In this document: positions 26,692 to 36,104 of the stretch, piece after piece
Layout: the number at the start of each line of letters is the position of its first letter
How positions within the stretch are numbered: the stretch's first letter is position 1
Origin: Caballeronia sp. dw_276
GTDB taxonomy: Bacteria; Pseudomonadota; Gammaproteobacteria; Burkholderiales; Burkholderiaceae
Assembly (NCBI RefSeq): GCF_018449635.1
Contig: NZ_JAAVUV010000002.1
Location: 576,197-640,196 of the forward strand
Reading direction: 5' to 3'
DNA: 64,000 nucleotides
Made by a program: the position numbers and the translations under genes
Notes under the pieces: generated by a model
What the model saw: the letters and a program-made list of their open reading frames with translations, nothing else
The model's database searches: none
Told to the model about the DNA's origin: nothing

Positions 26692-27701
26692 TCTCGGAAG
26701 ATGAAGCTGTAAGCGTTTAACGCCGGCACGCCGCCAAGATGCGCGTAAAGCACCCTTGATCCCGCAGGAAATTCGCCGCGCTTGACCTTGTCGATCATCC
26801 CGTGCATCGACTTGCCTTCGTAGACCGGGTCGGTCAGCACGCCTTCCAGCTTTGCACAAAGCCGAATTGCATCGAGTGTGCCTTCATTCGGCAAACCATA
26901 TTCAGGGCCGCCATAACGCTCGTCCAGAACGATATCCCTTGCCGTGATGTCGTGCCCTAGCTCGACCTGCTCAGCCGTTTGCCGCGCGATCCGGTGGATC
27001 TGCTCGCGAGTCTTTTCAGGCTTAGCCGACGCATCGATGCCGATCACGCGGTCCGCACGGCCATCGGCTGCAAAACCGACGACCATGCCCGCCTGCGTGC
27101 TGCCGGTCACCGAGCACACCACGATGTAATCGAACTTGAAGCCGAGTTCCGCTTCCTGCTGCCGCACTTCCTCGGCGAAGCCCACGAATCCAAGGCCGCC
27201 AAGCGGATGATCCGAGCAACCGGCAGGAATTGCGTAAGGTTTGCCGCCCGCCTGCCTGACGCTTTCCAGCGCGTCTTCCCAGCTTTTGCGAAAGCCGATA
27301 TCGAAGCCATCCGCCACGAGGCGTACATCGGCGCCCATGATCCGCGACATCTGGATATTGCCGACGCGGTCGTAAACCGCATCCGAATAGTTGACCCAGT
27401 TTTCCTGCACCAGCACGCATTTCATGCCCAGATGCGCGGCGACGGCGGCAACCTGGCGCGTCTGATTCGACTGAATTCCGCCGATTGACACCAGCGTATC
27501 GCAGCCCTGCGCGATCGCCTCGGGGATCAGGTATTCGAGCTTGCGGGTTTTATTGCCGCCGAATGCAAGGCCGCTATTGCAGTCCTCGCGCTTGGCATAC
27601 AACTCGACTTTCCCGCCAAGATGTTCCGATAAACGCTTGAGCGGTTGGATTGGCGTGGGGCCAAACGTCAATGCATGCCGCGGAAATTTCTTCAAGTTCA
27701 T
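26685..27701 (-). CDS. acdS: 1-aminocyclopropane-1-carboxylate (ACC) deaminase
   Basis: The 338-residue PLP enzyme cleaves ACC, the ethylene precursor of plants, to 2-oxobutyrate and ammonia. The PLP lysine is K51 (FGGNKTRK), S78 lies in GGIQSNQTR, and the two residues that separate true ACC deaminases from D-cysteine desulfhydrases, E295 ([10 protein letters not shown]) and L322 ([10 protein letters not shown]), are both present. AGGAG lies upstream of the ATG at 27701. It is divergent from acdR across a 159-bp control region, the standard layout. The product is cytosolic and is linked to plant-growth promotion in the rhizosphere. Confidence 0.97.
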   Translation of the reverse strand: MNLKKFPRHALTFGPTPIQPLKRLSEHLGGKVELYAKREDCNSGLAFGGNKTRKLEYLIPEAIAQGCDTLVSIGGIQSNQTRQVAAVAAHLGMKCVLVQENWVNYSDAVYDRVGNIQMSRIMGADVRLVADGFDIGFRKSWEDALESVRQAGGKPYAIPAGCSDHPLGGLGFVGFAEEVRQQEAELGFKFDYIVVCSVTGSTQAGMVVGFAADGRADRVIGIDASAKPEKTREQIHRIARQTAEQVELGHDITARDIVLDERYGGPEYGLPNEGTLDAIRLCAKLEGVLTDPVYEGKSMHGMIDKVKRGEFPAGSRVLYAHLGGVPALNAYSFIFREG

Positions 27702-27758
27702 GTCTCGCTCCTGTGATCAGCCAGGTCGCCGCAACCATTTGCGTCGATACGAACATGT

Positions 27759-27773
27759 TAGAAAAATTCGTAG
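27759..27773. promoter_or_regulatory. Candidate Lrp-type box between acdS and acdR
   Basis: The 15-mer TAGAAAAATTCGTAG matches 11 of 15 positions of the Lrp consensus YAGHAWATTWTDCTR. It sits 58 bp upstream of the acdS start in the divergent acdS-acdR gap, where the Lrp-type regulator AcdR binds in studied rhizobacteria. The match is by eye only. The rest of the gap is AT-rich and probably holds both promoters. Confidence 0.45.
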
Positions 27774-27860
27774 ATAGCGGTGTTGCAAAGAAAAATGCTT
27801 TATCTTTATTAGCGCGGTTTAATCGGGCTATATGCTTAATTAAAGTTTGGGGAATCGCCT

Positions 27861-28382
27861 ATGAACGCAACAACAATTCGTGCCAGTTCGCGTATCGCCG
27901 GGGAGAAGCCCGATTTTTCAGGCAACGAGGTTGATCGCGTCGACCGCGCGATTCTCAGGCAACTTCAACGCGATGCATCCATCTCCAATGTCGCACTTGC
28001 AGCGAAAGTGAATCTGAGCGCGCCGGCCTGCTTGCGCCGCGTGGAGAGGTTGAAGCAGGCGGGGTTTATCAGCGGCATTGTCGCGTTGCTTGCGCCAAAG
28101 AAATTGAACGCCGGAATGCTGGTGATGATTGGCGTGGTGCTGGATCGATCAACGCCAGAGTCCTTCGCCGCCTTCGAAAAAGCCGCACAGAAAGTGTCCG
28201 GCTGCATGGAATGCCATGTGGTTACGGGGGAGTTTGATTACTTCATGCTGATCCGCACGCGCGACAGCGAGAGCTTCAACAAGCTGCATGCCGAACAATT
28301 GCTTTATTTGCCGGGCGTGCGGCAAGTGCGCAGCTTCATGGTGCTCAAGGAGATTTTATCGACCACGAGTTTTCCCGTATGA
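27861..28382 (+). CDS. acdR: Lrp/AsnC-family regulator of acdS
   Basis: The 173-residue protein has an N-terminal winged helix-turn-helix ([30 protein letters not shown], key part [16 protein letters not shown]) and a C-terminal RAM/AsnC ligand domain ([34 protein letters not shown]). It is divergent from acdS, and in characterised systems AcdR activates acdS in response to ACC. A GGGGAA ribosome site precedes the ATG. The name rests on family and position. Confidence 0.92.
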   Translation: MNATTIRASSRIAGEKPDFSGNEVDRVDRAILRQLQRDASISNVALAAKVNLSAPACLRRVERLKQAGFISGIVALLAPKKLNAGMLVMIGVVLDRSTPESFAAFEKAAQKVSGCMECHVVTGEFDYFMLIRTRDSESFNKLHAEQLLYLPGVRQVRSFMVLKEILSTTSFPV

Positions 28383-28440
28383 ACTCGATGGTCATATTAA
28401 AATGCCGTCGATACCTCAACCGGATAAGGGACTTTTACGC

Positions 28441-28770
28441 ATGGCATCGGACACGACCAATACGCAATTCGACAACGCCTCGATCATCAAACGCGCGAAC
28501 ATTTACTTCGATGGAAAATGCGTGTCGCATACGGTCCTGCTCAGCGACGGCACGCGCAAGACGTTAGGCGTGATCTTCCCTGCATTGCTGACCTTTTCGA
28601 CGCAAGCCGCCGAGCAGATCGACGTCAACGCCGGCCGCTGCCGCGTGCGAAACCCCGGTGAGGAACAATGGCGCGAGTACGGCCCGGGCGAATCCATCTC
28701 GGTGCCGGCGAATACCAGTTTCGATATTGAAGTGGTCGAGACGCTGGATTACGTCTGCCACTATTTTTAA
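28441..28770 (+). CDS. ppnP: Pyrimidine/purine nucleoside phosphorylase PpnP (DUF1255)
   Basis: The ATG at 28441 gives 109 residues; the open frame upstream overlaps acdR. The single cupin-like domain has [38 protein letters not shown] and [16 protein letters not shown], matching the YaiE/PpnP family, which phosphorolyses several nucleosides. It lies 58 bp after acdR and may share its transcript. Length is near the family norm (about 95-105). Confidence 0.92.
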   Translation: MASDTTNTQFDNASIIKRANIYFDGKCVSHTVLLSDGTRKTLGVIFPALLTFSTQAAEQIDVNAGRCRVRNPGEEQWREYGPGESISVPANTSFDIEVVETLDYVCHYF

Positions 28771-28792
28771 GTTGGTTGAGCCCGGCCAGATG

Positions 28793-29476
28793 CTAGTCGA
28801 CCGGTCGCGCCCAGTCATCCCGTGAAGATGCGACCTTCGCTGTTGGTTTCGATACCGCGCCTTGCGTCGTCGATACCGTTTTGGGCGGCTGAGGGTCGGT
28901 CGCCGGTCGAGGCGTACTGCGCACCGTTGCCTGTCGGGTGCCGGCCGGCGATCCCTTGCCGACAAGCGCCATCGAACTATCCTTCACCTCGATGCGAACC
29001 GGGTCGCTCTGTTTCCACTGCTTGCGTGGCATCACCATCCGCCATGTAGCGCGTTGACTGTCCTCCCGAAAGAACGCAACGACCGCAACGAACTGCGCGT
29101 CGTCATTCATCGGCTCGCTGATGCTCGCGTTCGCATCCGGTCGAAGCACGACATCCGTTGTGCTCAACAGGTCGGGCTTCAAGGCATCCAGATCATTGCT
29201 CTCCAATTGCGCATAGTCGAGCTGCTCGAACGCTTGTGGCGTCTTCAATTGATATACCCGAATCACCGTCGATAACGATTGCCCCGCGCCACTTGTGTTG
29301 ACCGATGACCGGCTGATGAGGTCGAGGTTCATCGTCCTGATCTGGGTTGTGAATGCCCATTTCGCTGCGTCCACTGTGCCGGTTTTGACGGATTGGGCTA
29401 CGCCGCAGCCGCCGATGGCTAAGGTGGCGCATAGCACGACGCTTAGGCTTGCGCCGCGTTTGGTTCTGTCGCTCAT
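28793..29476 (-). CDS. tssJ: T6SS outer-membrane lipoprotein TssJ (second system)
   Basis: The product is 227 residues from ATG 29476 (an ATG 6 bp earlier overlaps the tssG stop). It has a lipoprotein signal ending IGGC (MSDRTKRGASLSVVLCATLAIGGC) and a TssJ/SciN-type beta domain (TVIRVYQLKTPQAFEQLDY, DDAQFVAVVAFFRE, WRMVMPRKQWKQ). TssJ holds TssM to the outer membrane. The C-terminal 60 residues are a Pro/Ser/Thr-rich tail with no domain. It belongs to the remnant system at 28793-32462 and is the only tssJ in the window, while the complete system at 4225-24244 has none. Confidence 0.92.
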   Translation of the reverse strand: MSDRTKRGASLSVVLCATLAIGGCGVAQSVKTGTVDAAKWAFTTQIRTMNLDLISRSSVNTSGAGQSLSTVIRVYQLKTPQAFEQLDYAQLESNDLDALKPDLLSTTDVVLRPDANASISEPMNDDAQFVAVVAFFREDSQRATWRMVMPRKQWKQSDPVRIEVKDSSMALVGKGSPAGTRQATVRSTPRPATDPQPPKTVSTTQGAVSKPTAKVASSRDDWARPVD

Positions 29477-29481
29477 TTGCA

Positions 29482-30495
29482 TTATTCCGTTTTGTCGCTT
29501 TGACCATTCCATATGCCAAGCTGCACGCGCGTGATCGCGCCTGTTCTGTATGGGCGCTCGACCTGTTCCAATTGGCTCGTGTACCCAAGGCGAACCTGAT
29601 CCGAAGCAATGTCCGCCCGTGGCATCAGTTCCGGCGAGACGTGCATTTCCAGATGTACATTTGCCTCGTATCCGAGATAAAAGCGCAGCAACGCCATAAT
29701 TTCGCTGTGAACTTGGCGACCAGGCGTGAGGCCCAACACCGACTCGCATGTTGTCGGCGTGATGACCACCCGCACGCAGTTACCGCGATCGTAGAAACCG
29801 CGTCCGAGTACGCAGTTCTCGCCCAATGCCGTCGGTTCGAACTCGTCCAGATGAATCCAGACCGGATGGAATTCGGTGACCATGATGGTTGCATCGGGCA
29901 CGGCATGTTGCAGCACGCCCGCAAGACCTTCAGCCGTGCGCGTGCGCTGGCTGGCAAGACCCAACATTGAAAGCAGCTTGCGCGTGCCAACCGTCTGCTC
30001 GATTGCGGGATGCCCGATCCCCAATCCCACGAGACTGACGAGACACCGCGAGACATCGTCCGTACCGCCCTTTTTGAAACCCGCTGGAAAGCGATACTTC
30101 CTCCATGCCCTGTAAAACTGCGTCGCGATCCGATGATGAAACATATCGAGAAACGCGGACAGCGGCTCGGCGCCATCGCGGTTCTGCGCGATTTCATCGA
30201 TGAAATACGATGGCATGCGCGCGTCGACGCCGTAGAGCCCTAGAAATGTGGTGCGCACAGATGCAGGTTTGGATACGTCGTTGTAGTCATATTCAACCGC
30301 ATCGATCTCCTTGCCCGGAAAGCCCAGACGATGTCGCGAGCGGAACCGGATCGGATCGCTCGATGGGGAGTCCGTCGTACCAAGCGGCGCGACATCCGGC
30401 CTTGCAAGCTCAAGCAACTCGCAGAAGCGCATGAAGTTCATCTGCATGGCGTTCTGCAGCAACGCGGGTAATAACGCAGGAAGCGGGGCGTTCAA
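29482..30495 (-). CDS. tssG: T6SS baseplate protein TssG (second, remnant system)
   Basis: The likely start is a TTG at 30495, overlapping the tssF stop (TTGA) with AAGGAG placed 7 bp ahead; this gives 337 residues. An in-frame TTG at 30519 lacks that spacing. The core motifs include TTFLGLYGVDARMPSYFIDE, FLDMFHHRIATQFYRAWRKY and LGYEANVHLEM. It is only distantly similar to the TssG at 17094-18131, so it comes from a different T6SS class, not a local duplication. The gene looks complete although its partner tssF is broken. Confidence 0.9.
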   Translation of the reverse strand: MNAPLPALLPALLQNAMQMNFMRFCELLELARPDVAPLGTTDSPSSDPIRFRSRHRLGFPGKEIDAVEYDYNDVSKPASVRTTFLGLYGVDARMPSYFIDEIAQNRDGAEPLSAFLDMFHHRIATQFYRAWRKYRFPAGFKKGGTDDVSRCLVSLVGLGIGHPAIEQTVGTRKLLSMLGLASQRTRTAEGLAGVLQHAVPDATIMVTEFHPVWIHLDEFEPTALGENCVLGRGFYDRGNCVRVVITPTTCESVLGLTPGRQVHSEIMALLRFYLGYEANVHLEMHVSPELMPRADIASDQVRLGYTSQLEQVERPYRTGAITRVQLGIWNGQSDKTE

Positions 30496-31298
30496 AATGG
30501 CGCTCCTTCGCCCTTGCAATCGGCGAACGTGATGCGGCGCCCCGTGGGCAACGACACGATCACAAGCCGCGTGTACAGATTTACCGTGGCATAAAGCGCG
30601 AGAAAGCGGTTCAGCATTTCGCCGAACAACGCGAGGTCACCATTGCCTGCAAACTTGTCGCTTTGAAGCGTGACTTCGATTTCCACGCCGCGCAGCAAGC
30701 CGCCTTTGACGAGCTTTTGCAGCGGACGGTGTTTGACATCGGTGATTGCTTCAATGCGCCGGCGATTCAGTTCGCCATCGGTCCAGTCGTAGAGCGCGAG
30801 CGAGCCACGCAGGATTTCGGCATCTAGGAGCGACAGATAGTTGGGTGCAAGGTGAGACAGCACGCGCCAGTGAAACCGGTCGCCAGTTGGCGGATAAACG
30901 GGCAACGTGGGCGCAGTCAGATTTCTCACCAATGCCACGTTCGTAAAGCCGCCGCGCGTGCGATCGATGCTGGCTTCTCTTAAGCCTTTGCGCGGAAGCA
31001 TGCCGTTCGTGCCCGTCACCGAAAGCGACAGCGTTTCGTCTTGCAACGCGGTCTTGCTTTCCCACGCGTGTCCACCCAGCACCACCCACGTATCGAAGCG
31101 CCCCGACGGCCCGCGTCGTGAGCGAGTGTGGAAATAGCGCTCGGGCATCTCATGTCGCAACATGCCGCCGCGATGACGAAACGATGCAAACGGCGCGTAC
31201 TCGAACCGCGAACCGTTCGAGGTCTCGAAGCCGACAACCTCATCAACCGAATACGCTTCGACAAAATCCCCGCTCTTTTTCACGGCATGTACGCGATA
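30492..31298 (-). pseudogene. tssF: 5'-truncated tssF of the remnant T6SS
   Basis: Only the C-terminal part of TssF remains (about 269 codons against 618 in the intact copy), with VEAYSVDEVVGFE, the PFASFRH region, FHWRVLSHLAPNYLSLL and LFGEMLNRFLALYATVNLYT. Reading back, TssF-like sequence continues to TAT-CGC-GTA (31298-31290) and then meets an in-frame TGA at 31301-31299, which belongs to the fused clpV fragment. The longest open frame would start at a GTG (31283) with no ribosome site. The loss of the N-terminal 350 or so residues removes most of the protein, so it is called a pseudogene. Confidence 0.88.
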
Positions 31299-32043
31299 TC
31301 AGGAAGCGCATACCGTGTCTCAGCTAAAGGGCTCGCCGCCGGGATACGTCGGTTATGGACAAGGTGGCGTGCTGACTGAAGCCGTGCGTCGCCGGCCTTA
31401 TAGCGTGATTCTTCTGGACGAAGTCGAGAAGGCGCATCGCGATGTGCTCAACGTGTTTTATCAAGTCTTCGATCGCGGTTTCATGCGCGATGGCGAAGGA
31501 CGTGTCATCGATTTCCGCAATACGGTGATTGTGATGACATCGAATCTGGGCAGCGAGCAGATCATGGCCGCGCAAGATGCCGCTCAGGCAGCCGCTCAGG
31601 CAGCCGCTCATGAAGCCGGCGGCGATGTGACCACAAGCATGCTGATGGAAGCGATCAGGCCCGAGTTGATCGCTCATTTTCAGCCGGCGCTGCTTGCGCG
31701 GTTCCAGACGGTGGTCTATCGGCCGTTGTCTGTTGAAGCGATGACGACCATCGTGAGGATGAAACTCATGAAAGTGGCCCAGCGAATCGAACGCAAGTTT
31801 GATCTACCGCTGATCTGCGACGATGCGTTGATTGGCGAACTGGTACGCGCATGTCAGTTGCCGGATTCGGGCGCGCGCAATATCGACAGCTTGTTGGATC
31901 AGCAGATCCTGCCCGTGCTGTCGCGCGAATTGCTTTTGCGGGCGGCGCAAGACACGAAGGCTGGCGCAATCAAACTTTCGTATTCGGATGATGACGGAAT
32001 CGGCGTTGAGTTCGATATGTCCACAGAAAGCACGAAACCATGA
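31297..32043 (+). pseudogene. tssH: 5'-truncated tssH (clpV) of the remnant T6SS
   Basis: The frame from TAT at 31297 reads [21 protein letters not shown], which is the interior of the second AAA domain of ClpV; the equivalent stretch in the intact TssH lies near residue 650. Walker B ([11 protein letters not shown]), the arginine-finger region (NTVIVMTSNLGSEQ) and the C-terminal domain follow, but the N domain, AAA1 and the AAA2 Walker A are gone. A 12-bp tandem repeat (31579-31610, unit GCCGCTCAGGCA, about 2.7 copies) encodes an AAQA run. The only start is a GTG at 31315. The stop overlaps tssE by 4 bp. Confidence 0.9.
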
Positions 32044-32462
32044 CCCGAGGCGGCCCCGGATTATTCGAAGCATTGACGGGTCACTTTGCCAACGGCGATC
32101 CGATTCACCTGCACAAGCCCAACGACCAAACCTTCCTGTCGGTGCGCGACAACATCCAGCGGATCTTGAACAGCCGCCGCGATTCGCTCGCGCATTTGCC
32201 GGATTATGGGCTCGGTGATCTGTCGAAGATTTATCGGCACATGCCCGCGTCGGCGCATACGTTGCAGCGAGAAATCGAAAGTACGTTGCTCAAATACGAG
32301 CCGCGTTTGAGCGCCATCGAAATCGAGGCGGCTGAAAAACAGGACGACATGCTGCTCAGTTTCACGATGACATGTCACTTGCATAAAACCGGGCTCGTGC
32401 GTTTCGGCACGCATTTCGCGCCTGATGGGAAAGCACGCCTCACCACGCAGGAAGAGGGCTAA
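32040..32462 (+). CDS. tssE: T6SS baseplate protein TssE (second, remnant system)
   Basis: The 140-residue gp25-like protein has GLFEALTGHF, FLSVRDNIQRILNSRRDSLAHLPDYG (key part RDNIQRILNSR), GLGDLSKIYRHMP and LLKYEPRLSAIEIEA. It appears complete and is coupled to the clpV fragment through an ATGA overlap. With no intact sheath, Hcp or membrane-complex genes of its class here, it is probably a leftover. It overlaps the next, convergent gene by 4 bp. Confidence 0.9.
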   Translation: MTRGGPGLFEALTGHFANGDPIHLHKPNDQTFLSVRDNIQRILNSRRDSLAHLPDYGLGDLSKIYRHMPASAHTLQREIESTLLKYEPRLSAIEIEAAEKQDDMLLSFTMTCHLHKTGLVRFGTHFAPDGKARLTTQEEG

Positions 32463-33292
32463 TCCACCAACGCCCCATCTTCATCGAAGAAAGGATACGG
32501 ACCATCAAACTGCTCGACATACGCATGATGTGAAACCAGCCCGACATCCGCGTTCCAATAATGCAGCGCGAACGCGCCGGGCTCAAGCACGAATCGCGAT
32601 GGCGCATCGGCGTGCAGATCGAGCACGACCTGATGCGCGGTCGATGGCGCTATCGATGCGATCGTTCCGCCAAAGCGACGATGCACCGGCCGATGCACAT
32701 GCCCGCACAACACGCGTTCCACGTTCGGATGCTTTGCGATCAGCGCTTCGAGCTTGGCGGCAGCTTCGGCATCGAGCGCCATGTCGTCCATATGCCCGAT
32801 ACCGGTCGCAAACGGCGGATGATGCAACGCGACGATAACCGGTCGCCCACGTGCCTTGTCCAGCTGACGTTCGAGCCATTGCAGACGAGCATCGCACAAG
32901 GTGCCGGGGCTCGATTGGGGAACCTGCGAATCCAGCGCGATCACGCGCAACTCGCCAAGGTCGAAAGCGAATTGCACAAAGTCGGTACCTGTACCCTCTT
33001 TCTGCAAATAATCGGCATCGAAGACTTTGCGCAGCGTAGCGCGATCGTCGTGGTTTCCGACCATCAAATACACGGGCATTGTCAGCGGCTTCAAACAATC
33101 GGCCACGTGCCGATACTCCTCCACCGTCCCAAAGTCCGTCAGATCACCGGTCACCAAAACCGCATCGGGTCGTGGACTCATTGTGTTCAAGCGCTCAACG
33201 GTCTGACGCAGGCAAGCTGCGGTATCGACCTTGCGGTAAGCCAGCGCGCCAGGAACCTTGATATGCAGGTCGGAAATCTGAGCTAACAGCAT
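32459..33292 (-). CDS. Class III phosphodiesterase (CpdA/GpdQ-like metallophosphoesterase)
   Basis: The 277-residue enzyme has all five metal motifs of calcineurin-type esterases: QISDLHI (D and H), VTGDLTD, GNHD, ALHHPP and GHVHRP. Its closest styles are CpdA (cAMP phosphodiesterase) and GpdQ (glycerophosphodiesterase). It begins 20 bp after the ABC ATPase stop and is the last gene of the importer operon, so an imported phosphodiester is a more likely substrate than cAMP. That substrate idea is inference. No signal peptide is seen, so it acts in the cytosol. Confidence 0.85.
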   Translation of the reverse strand: MLLAQISDLHIKVPGALAYRKVDTAACLRQTVERLNTMSPRPDAVLVTGDLTDFGTVEEYRHVADCLKPLTMPVYLMVGNHDDRATLRKVFDADYLQKEGTGTDFVQFAFDLGELRVIALDSQVPQSSPGTLCDARLQWLERQLDKARGRPVIVALHHPPFATGIGHMDDMALDAEAAAKLEALIAKHPNVERVLCGHVHRPVHRRFGGTIASIAPSTAHQVVLDLHADAPSRFVLEPGAFALHYWNADVGLVSHHAYVEQFDGPYPFFDEDGALVD

Positions 33293-33312
33293 GACAACAT
33301 TCTCCTGATGTT

Positions 33313-34371
33313 TTAGTGCAGTGCGACCCAGCCTTCGTCGCGTACCGATATGCCTACAATAGTCCCCTGCGCCAGTTCGACGCGTCCGGGGACATCGACT
33401 ATCACCGCATCTGCGGCGGCGTCCTTGATCTTGAGACGCGTGCGTTCACCGAGGAACATCGCCGACTCGACTGCGCCTCGCAATTGTGCGGCCTCGGGGT
33501 TGACGAGTTCGGCGTCCTCGGGCCGGAAAAATACTTCCGTGCGCGCGCCGTCACGAACGCGCAATCGAGCGACGAGCCCCTGTACGTTGATCGTGCCTCC
33601 GGGCGCAACAAACGCATCATCGCGGCACTCGCCCGCGACGCGATTCAACGTGCCGATGAACTGCGCGACCGCGCGCGTCGCTGGCTGATAATAGATCTCG
33701 CGCGGCGTTCCGCACTGCTCGATCCGCCCTGCACTCATCACAACAATACGATCGGCAAGCGCCATCGCCTCCGACTGGTCGTGCGTCACATAGATGCTCG
33801 TCACGCGAAGCTCGCGCAGCAGCGCATTCATCTCGGCACGCAGCGTTTCGCGCAGACGTGCATCGAGTGCGGTCAGGGGTTCATCGAGCAACAATACGCG
33901 TGGTCGTGGCGCCAATGCGCGCGCAAGCGCAACGCGCTGCCGCTGACCACCGGACAGCTCGGTGATGGGCTTGTCGGCGTGCGCGGTGAGTTCGGTCATC
34001 GCCAGCAATTCATCGACCCGGCGACGCGCCGCCGACGCTTCCACTTTCTGAATCCGCAGACCATAACCCACGTTGCCGCGCACCGTGAGGTTCGGAAACA
34101 ACGCGTAGTTCTGAAAGACCATGCCGACCTGCCGACGCTCGATGGGCAGCGCGGTGACATCGTCGGCGCCGAAGCGGACGTGTCCGCCCGCGTCGGGCTT
34201 TTCGAGTCCGGCGATAAGGCGCAACGTCGTGGTCTTGCCGCAGCCCGACGGCCCGAGCAACACCAACGTTTCGCCGGGTTCTATCGATAAATCCACGGGC
34301 TCGAGAACGCGTTGTCCGCGGAACGTTTTCGCGCATCGGCTGAGGGTGACGGGAACGGCTTCAAGTCTCAT
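33313..34371 (-). CDS. ABC transporter ATP-binding protein (PotA/PhnT-like)
   Basis: The 352-residue protein has Walker A GPSGCGKTTT, the Q-loop VFQNYALFP, signature LSGGQRQRV, Walker B LLLDEPLTALD and a C-terminal TOBE-type domain (about 245-350). This form couples to importers of polyamines, iron, phosphonates or phosphodiesters. It overlaps the upstream permease by 4 bp and precedes the phosphodiesterase. The solute cannot be read from sequence alone. Confidence 0.93.
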   Translation of the reverse strand: MRLEAVPVTLSRCAKTFRGQRVLEPVDLSIEPGETLVLLGPSGCGKTTTLRLIAGLEKPDAGGHVRFGADDVTALPIERRQVGMVFQNYALFPNLTVRGNVGYGLRIQKVEASAARRRVDELLAMTELTAHADKPITELSGGQRQRVALARALAPRPRVLLLDEPLTALDARLRETLRAEMNALLRELRVTSIYVTHDQSEAMALADRIVVMSAGRIEQCGTPREIYYQPATRAVAQFIGTLNRVAGECRDDAFVAPGGTINVQGLVARLRVRDGARTEVFFRPEDAELVNPEAAQLRGAVESAMFLGERTRLKIKDAAADAVIVDVPGRVELAQGTIVGISVRDEGWVALH

Positions 34372-35261
34372 CGTGCGGTCTTTACAGTTGGTGTTTGAAC
34401 GGGCAACGCGCCAGGGACACGCCTCGATTCACGCTTGCGCTTCGCCGCCGCGCGGGCGCTTTGTGCGCCGGCTGGATCGACGCCGAGCCACTGCATCGCG
34501 ATCAACAGCGGCATTGTCATCAATAGAAAAAGTATCGTGTATGCGCTGCCAATTTCAAGGCGCATCGACGCATACGCGTCTGCAAGTCCGACGGGCAGCG
34601 TCTTGGTATCGGGCGTATGCAGCATCCACGTCAGGTTGAATTCGCCGATAGACAATGTCAGTACTGCCAGGGCGCCGGCAACAATGCCGGGCCTTGCATT
34701 AGGCAACACGATGGTAACGAACCGCTGCGTGAACGACGCACCCAGACTCGCCGCACCTTCTTCCATCGTGCGCAAATCCGTTCCGGCGCAAACGGCCGCG
34801 ACCGAGCGCACCATGAACGGCAGCGTGAAGACCACGTGCCCAGCCACGATGAACCACATGCTGGACCGGAAGGCGCTCCATCCGCCATACACGGAAAGCA
34901 ACGCGAGCGCCGTGGCGAGTCCCGGCAACGCAATCGGCAAGACGAGCAACTCTTCGATCCATCTTGCCGAGCGGCTGTTGCTGCGCGCGAGCGCATAGGC
35001 TGCGGGCACGCCGATCGCAAGCGTGATGGCGAGCGTGGCGAGCGCGATTTCTATCGATAACCAGACCGAACCTTGATACATCGCCCACACTTGTTCGAGC
35101 CACTTGAGCGTGAGTCCGCTCGATACACCGCGAAAATAGTTGACGGTCAAACCGGCCATGACCGACATCACCACAGGCACGACCATGAACGCAACGAGCG
35201 CGAGCGTGACCACCGTTTGCGCCGCCACGAGCAGACCGCGCGGCTTCATGAATTCAGGCAT
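34368..35261 (-). CDS. ABC transporter permease (PotC/PhnV-like)
   Basis: The 297-residue membrane protein has six hydrophobic segments and the permease EAA motif (EEGAASLGASFTQRFVTIVLP, key EEGAASLGAS) that docks on the ATPase. The C-terminal 30 residues are basic and cytosolic. It starts 9 bp after the other permease and overlaps the ATPase start. It forms the second half of a heterodimeric channel. Confidence 0.92.
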   Translation of the reverse strand: MPEFMKPRGLLVAAQTVVTLALVAFMVVPVVMSVMAGLTVNYFRGVSSGLTLKWLEQVWAMYQGSVWLSIEIALATLAITLAIGVPAAYALARSNSRSARWIEELLVLPIALPGLATALALLSVYGGWSAFRSSMWFIVAGHVVFTLPFMVRSVAAVCAGTDLRTMEEGAASLGASFTQRFVTIVLPNARPGIVAGALAVLTLSIGEFNLTWMLHTPDTKTLPVGLADAYASMRLEIGSAYTILFLLMTMPLLIAMQWLGVDPAGAQSARAAAKRKRESRRVPGALPVQTPTVKTAR

Positions 35262-35270
35262 CGAGTAACC

Positions 35271-36095
35271 TCATGCAGTGGCCGCAACCGTCGCGCCCGT
35301 GAGGCTGCGCGCAACCGCAAGCACGGCCCATGTAACGAGTCCAAGCACGATCGACAACGCCGCCGCCGTCGCCAGATTCGCGTTGAGCGTGAACTCGGTG
35401 TAGATGGTCATCGGCAGGACGTCGAGGTCGGTGGCGAGCGTGAACGCGGTGCCGAATGCGCCCATCGCGGTTGCGAAACAGACGGCGCCGGCCGCGATCA
35501 ACGCGGGCATCAGCGCAGGCAGGACGACATCGGCGAAAATCCGCCATGGCGATGCACCCAGCGAACGCGCCGCCTCTTCCAGCGATGCATCGAGCTTGGT
35601 TGCGGCCGCCATGACCGTCACGATGACGCGCGGTATCGAGAAATACAGGTAACCGAGAAACAGGCCGCTGAGCGAATACGCGAACACCCAGCGATCGCCC
35701 GTAAGCCGCGTGGAGATGGCGCCAATCAAACCCTGGCGCCCCGCGAGCATGATCACCATGAAGCCCACCACCACGCCCGGAAATGCGAGCGGAAATGTCA
35801 GCAGCGCGACCAACAAGCGCTTCGCGGGGACATTGCGGCGAGCGAGAAACAACCCCGCCACCGTCGATAACACCAGCGTTGCTGCCGTCACCGCGACCGA
35901 CAACGCGATCGTCGCAAACAAGCTATGCAGATAGCGCGCGTTCGTCAGCACCTCGCGATACGCGGTGAACGCATTGGGCACGGCGCTCGCCTGCAGCAAC
36001 GCGACGAGCGGCAGCAGCCAGAACGCGATGAACACCGCGAGCGCGGGCGCGAGCAACGCAATGCGTGCGCGCGTGGAGAAGGTGGAATCTTGCAT
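35271..36095 (-). CDS. ABC transporter permease (PotB/PhnU-like)
   Basis: The 274-residue membrane protein has about six helices, beginning RIALLAPALAVFIAFWLLPL, and an EAA loop ([22 protein letters not shown], key EEAARSLGAS). It pairs with the permease at 34368-35261. It lies 9 bp downstream of the binding protein gene. Confidence 0.92.
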   Translation of the reverse strand: MQDSTFSTRARIALLAPALAVFIAFWLLPLVALLQASAVPNAFTAYREVLTNARYLHSLFATIALSVAVTAATLVLSTVAGLFLARRNVPAKRLLVALLTFPLAFPGVVVGFMVIMLAGRQGLIGAISTRLTGDRWVFAYSLSGLFLGYLYFSIPRVIVTVMAAATKLDASLEEAARSLGASPWRIFADVVLPALMPALIAAGAVCFATAMGAFGTAFTLATDLDVLPMTIYTEFTLNANLATAAALSIVLGLVTWAVLAVARSLTGATVAATA

Positions 36096-36104
36096 GGCTG
36101 AAAA

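Noticed and set aside
28793..32462. Second T6SS cluster explained by inversion
   Set aside because: An inversion is possible, but the gene orientations are already explained by one deletion between divergent halves, which is simpler.
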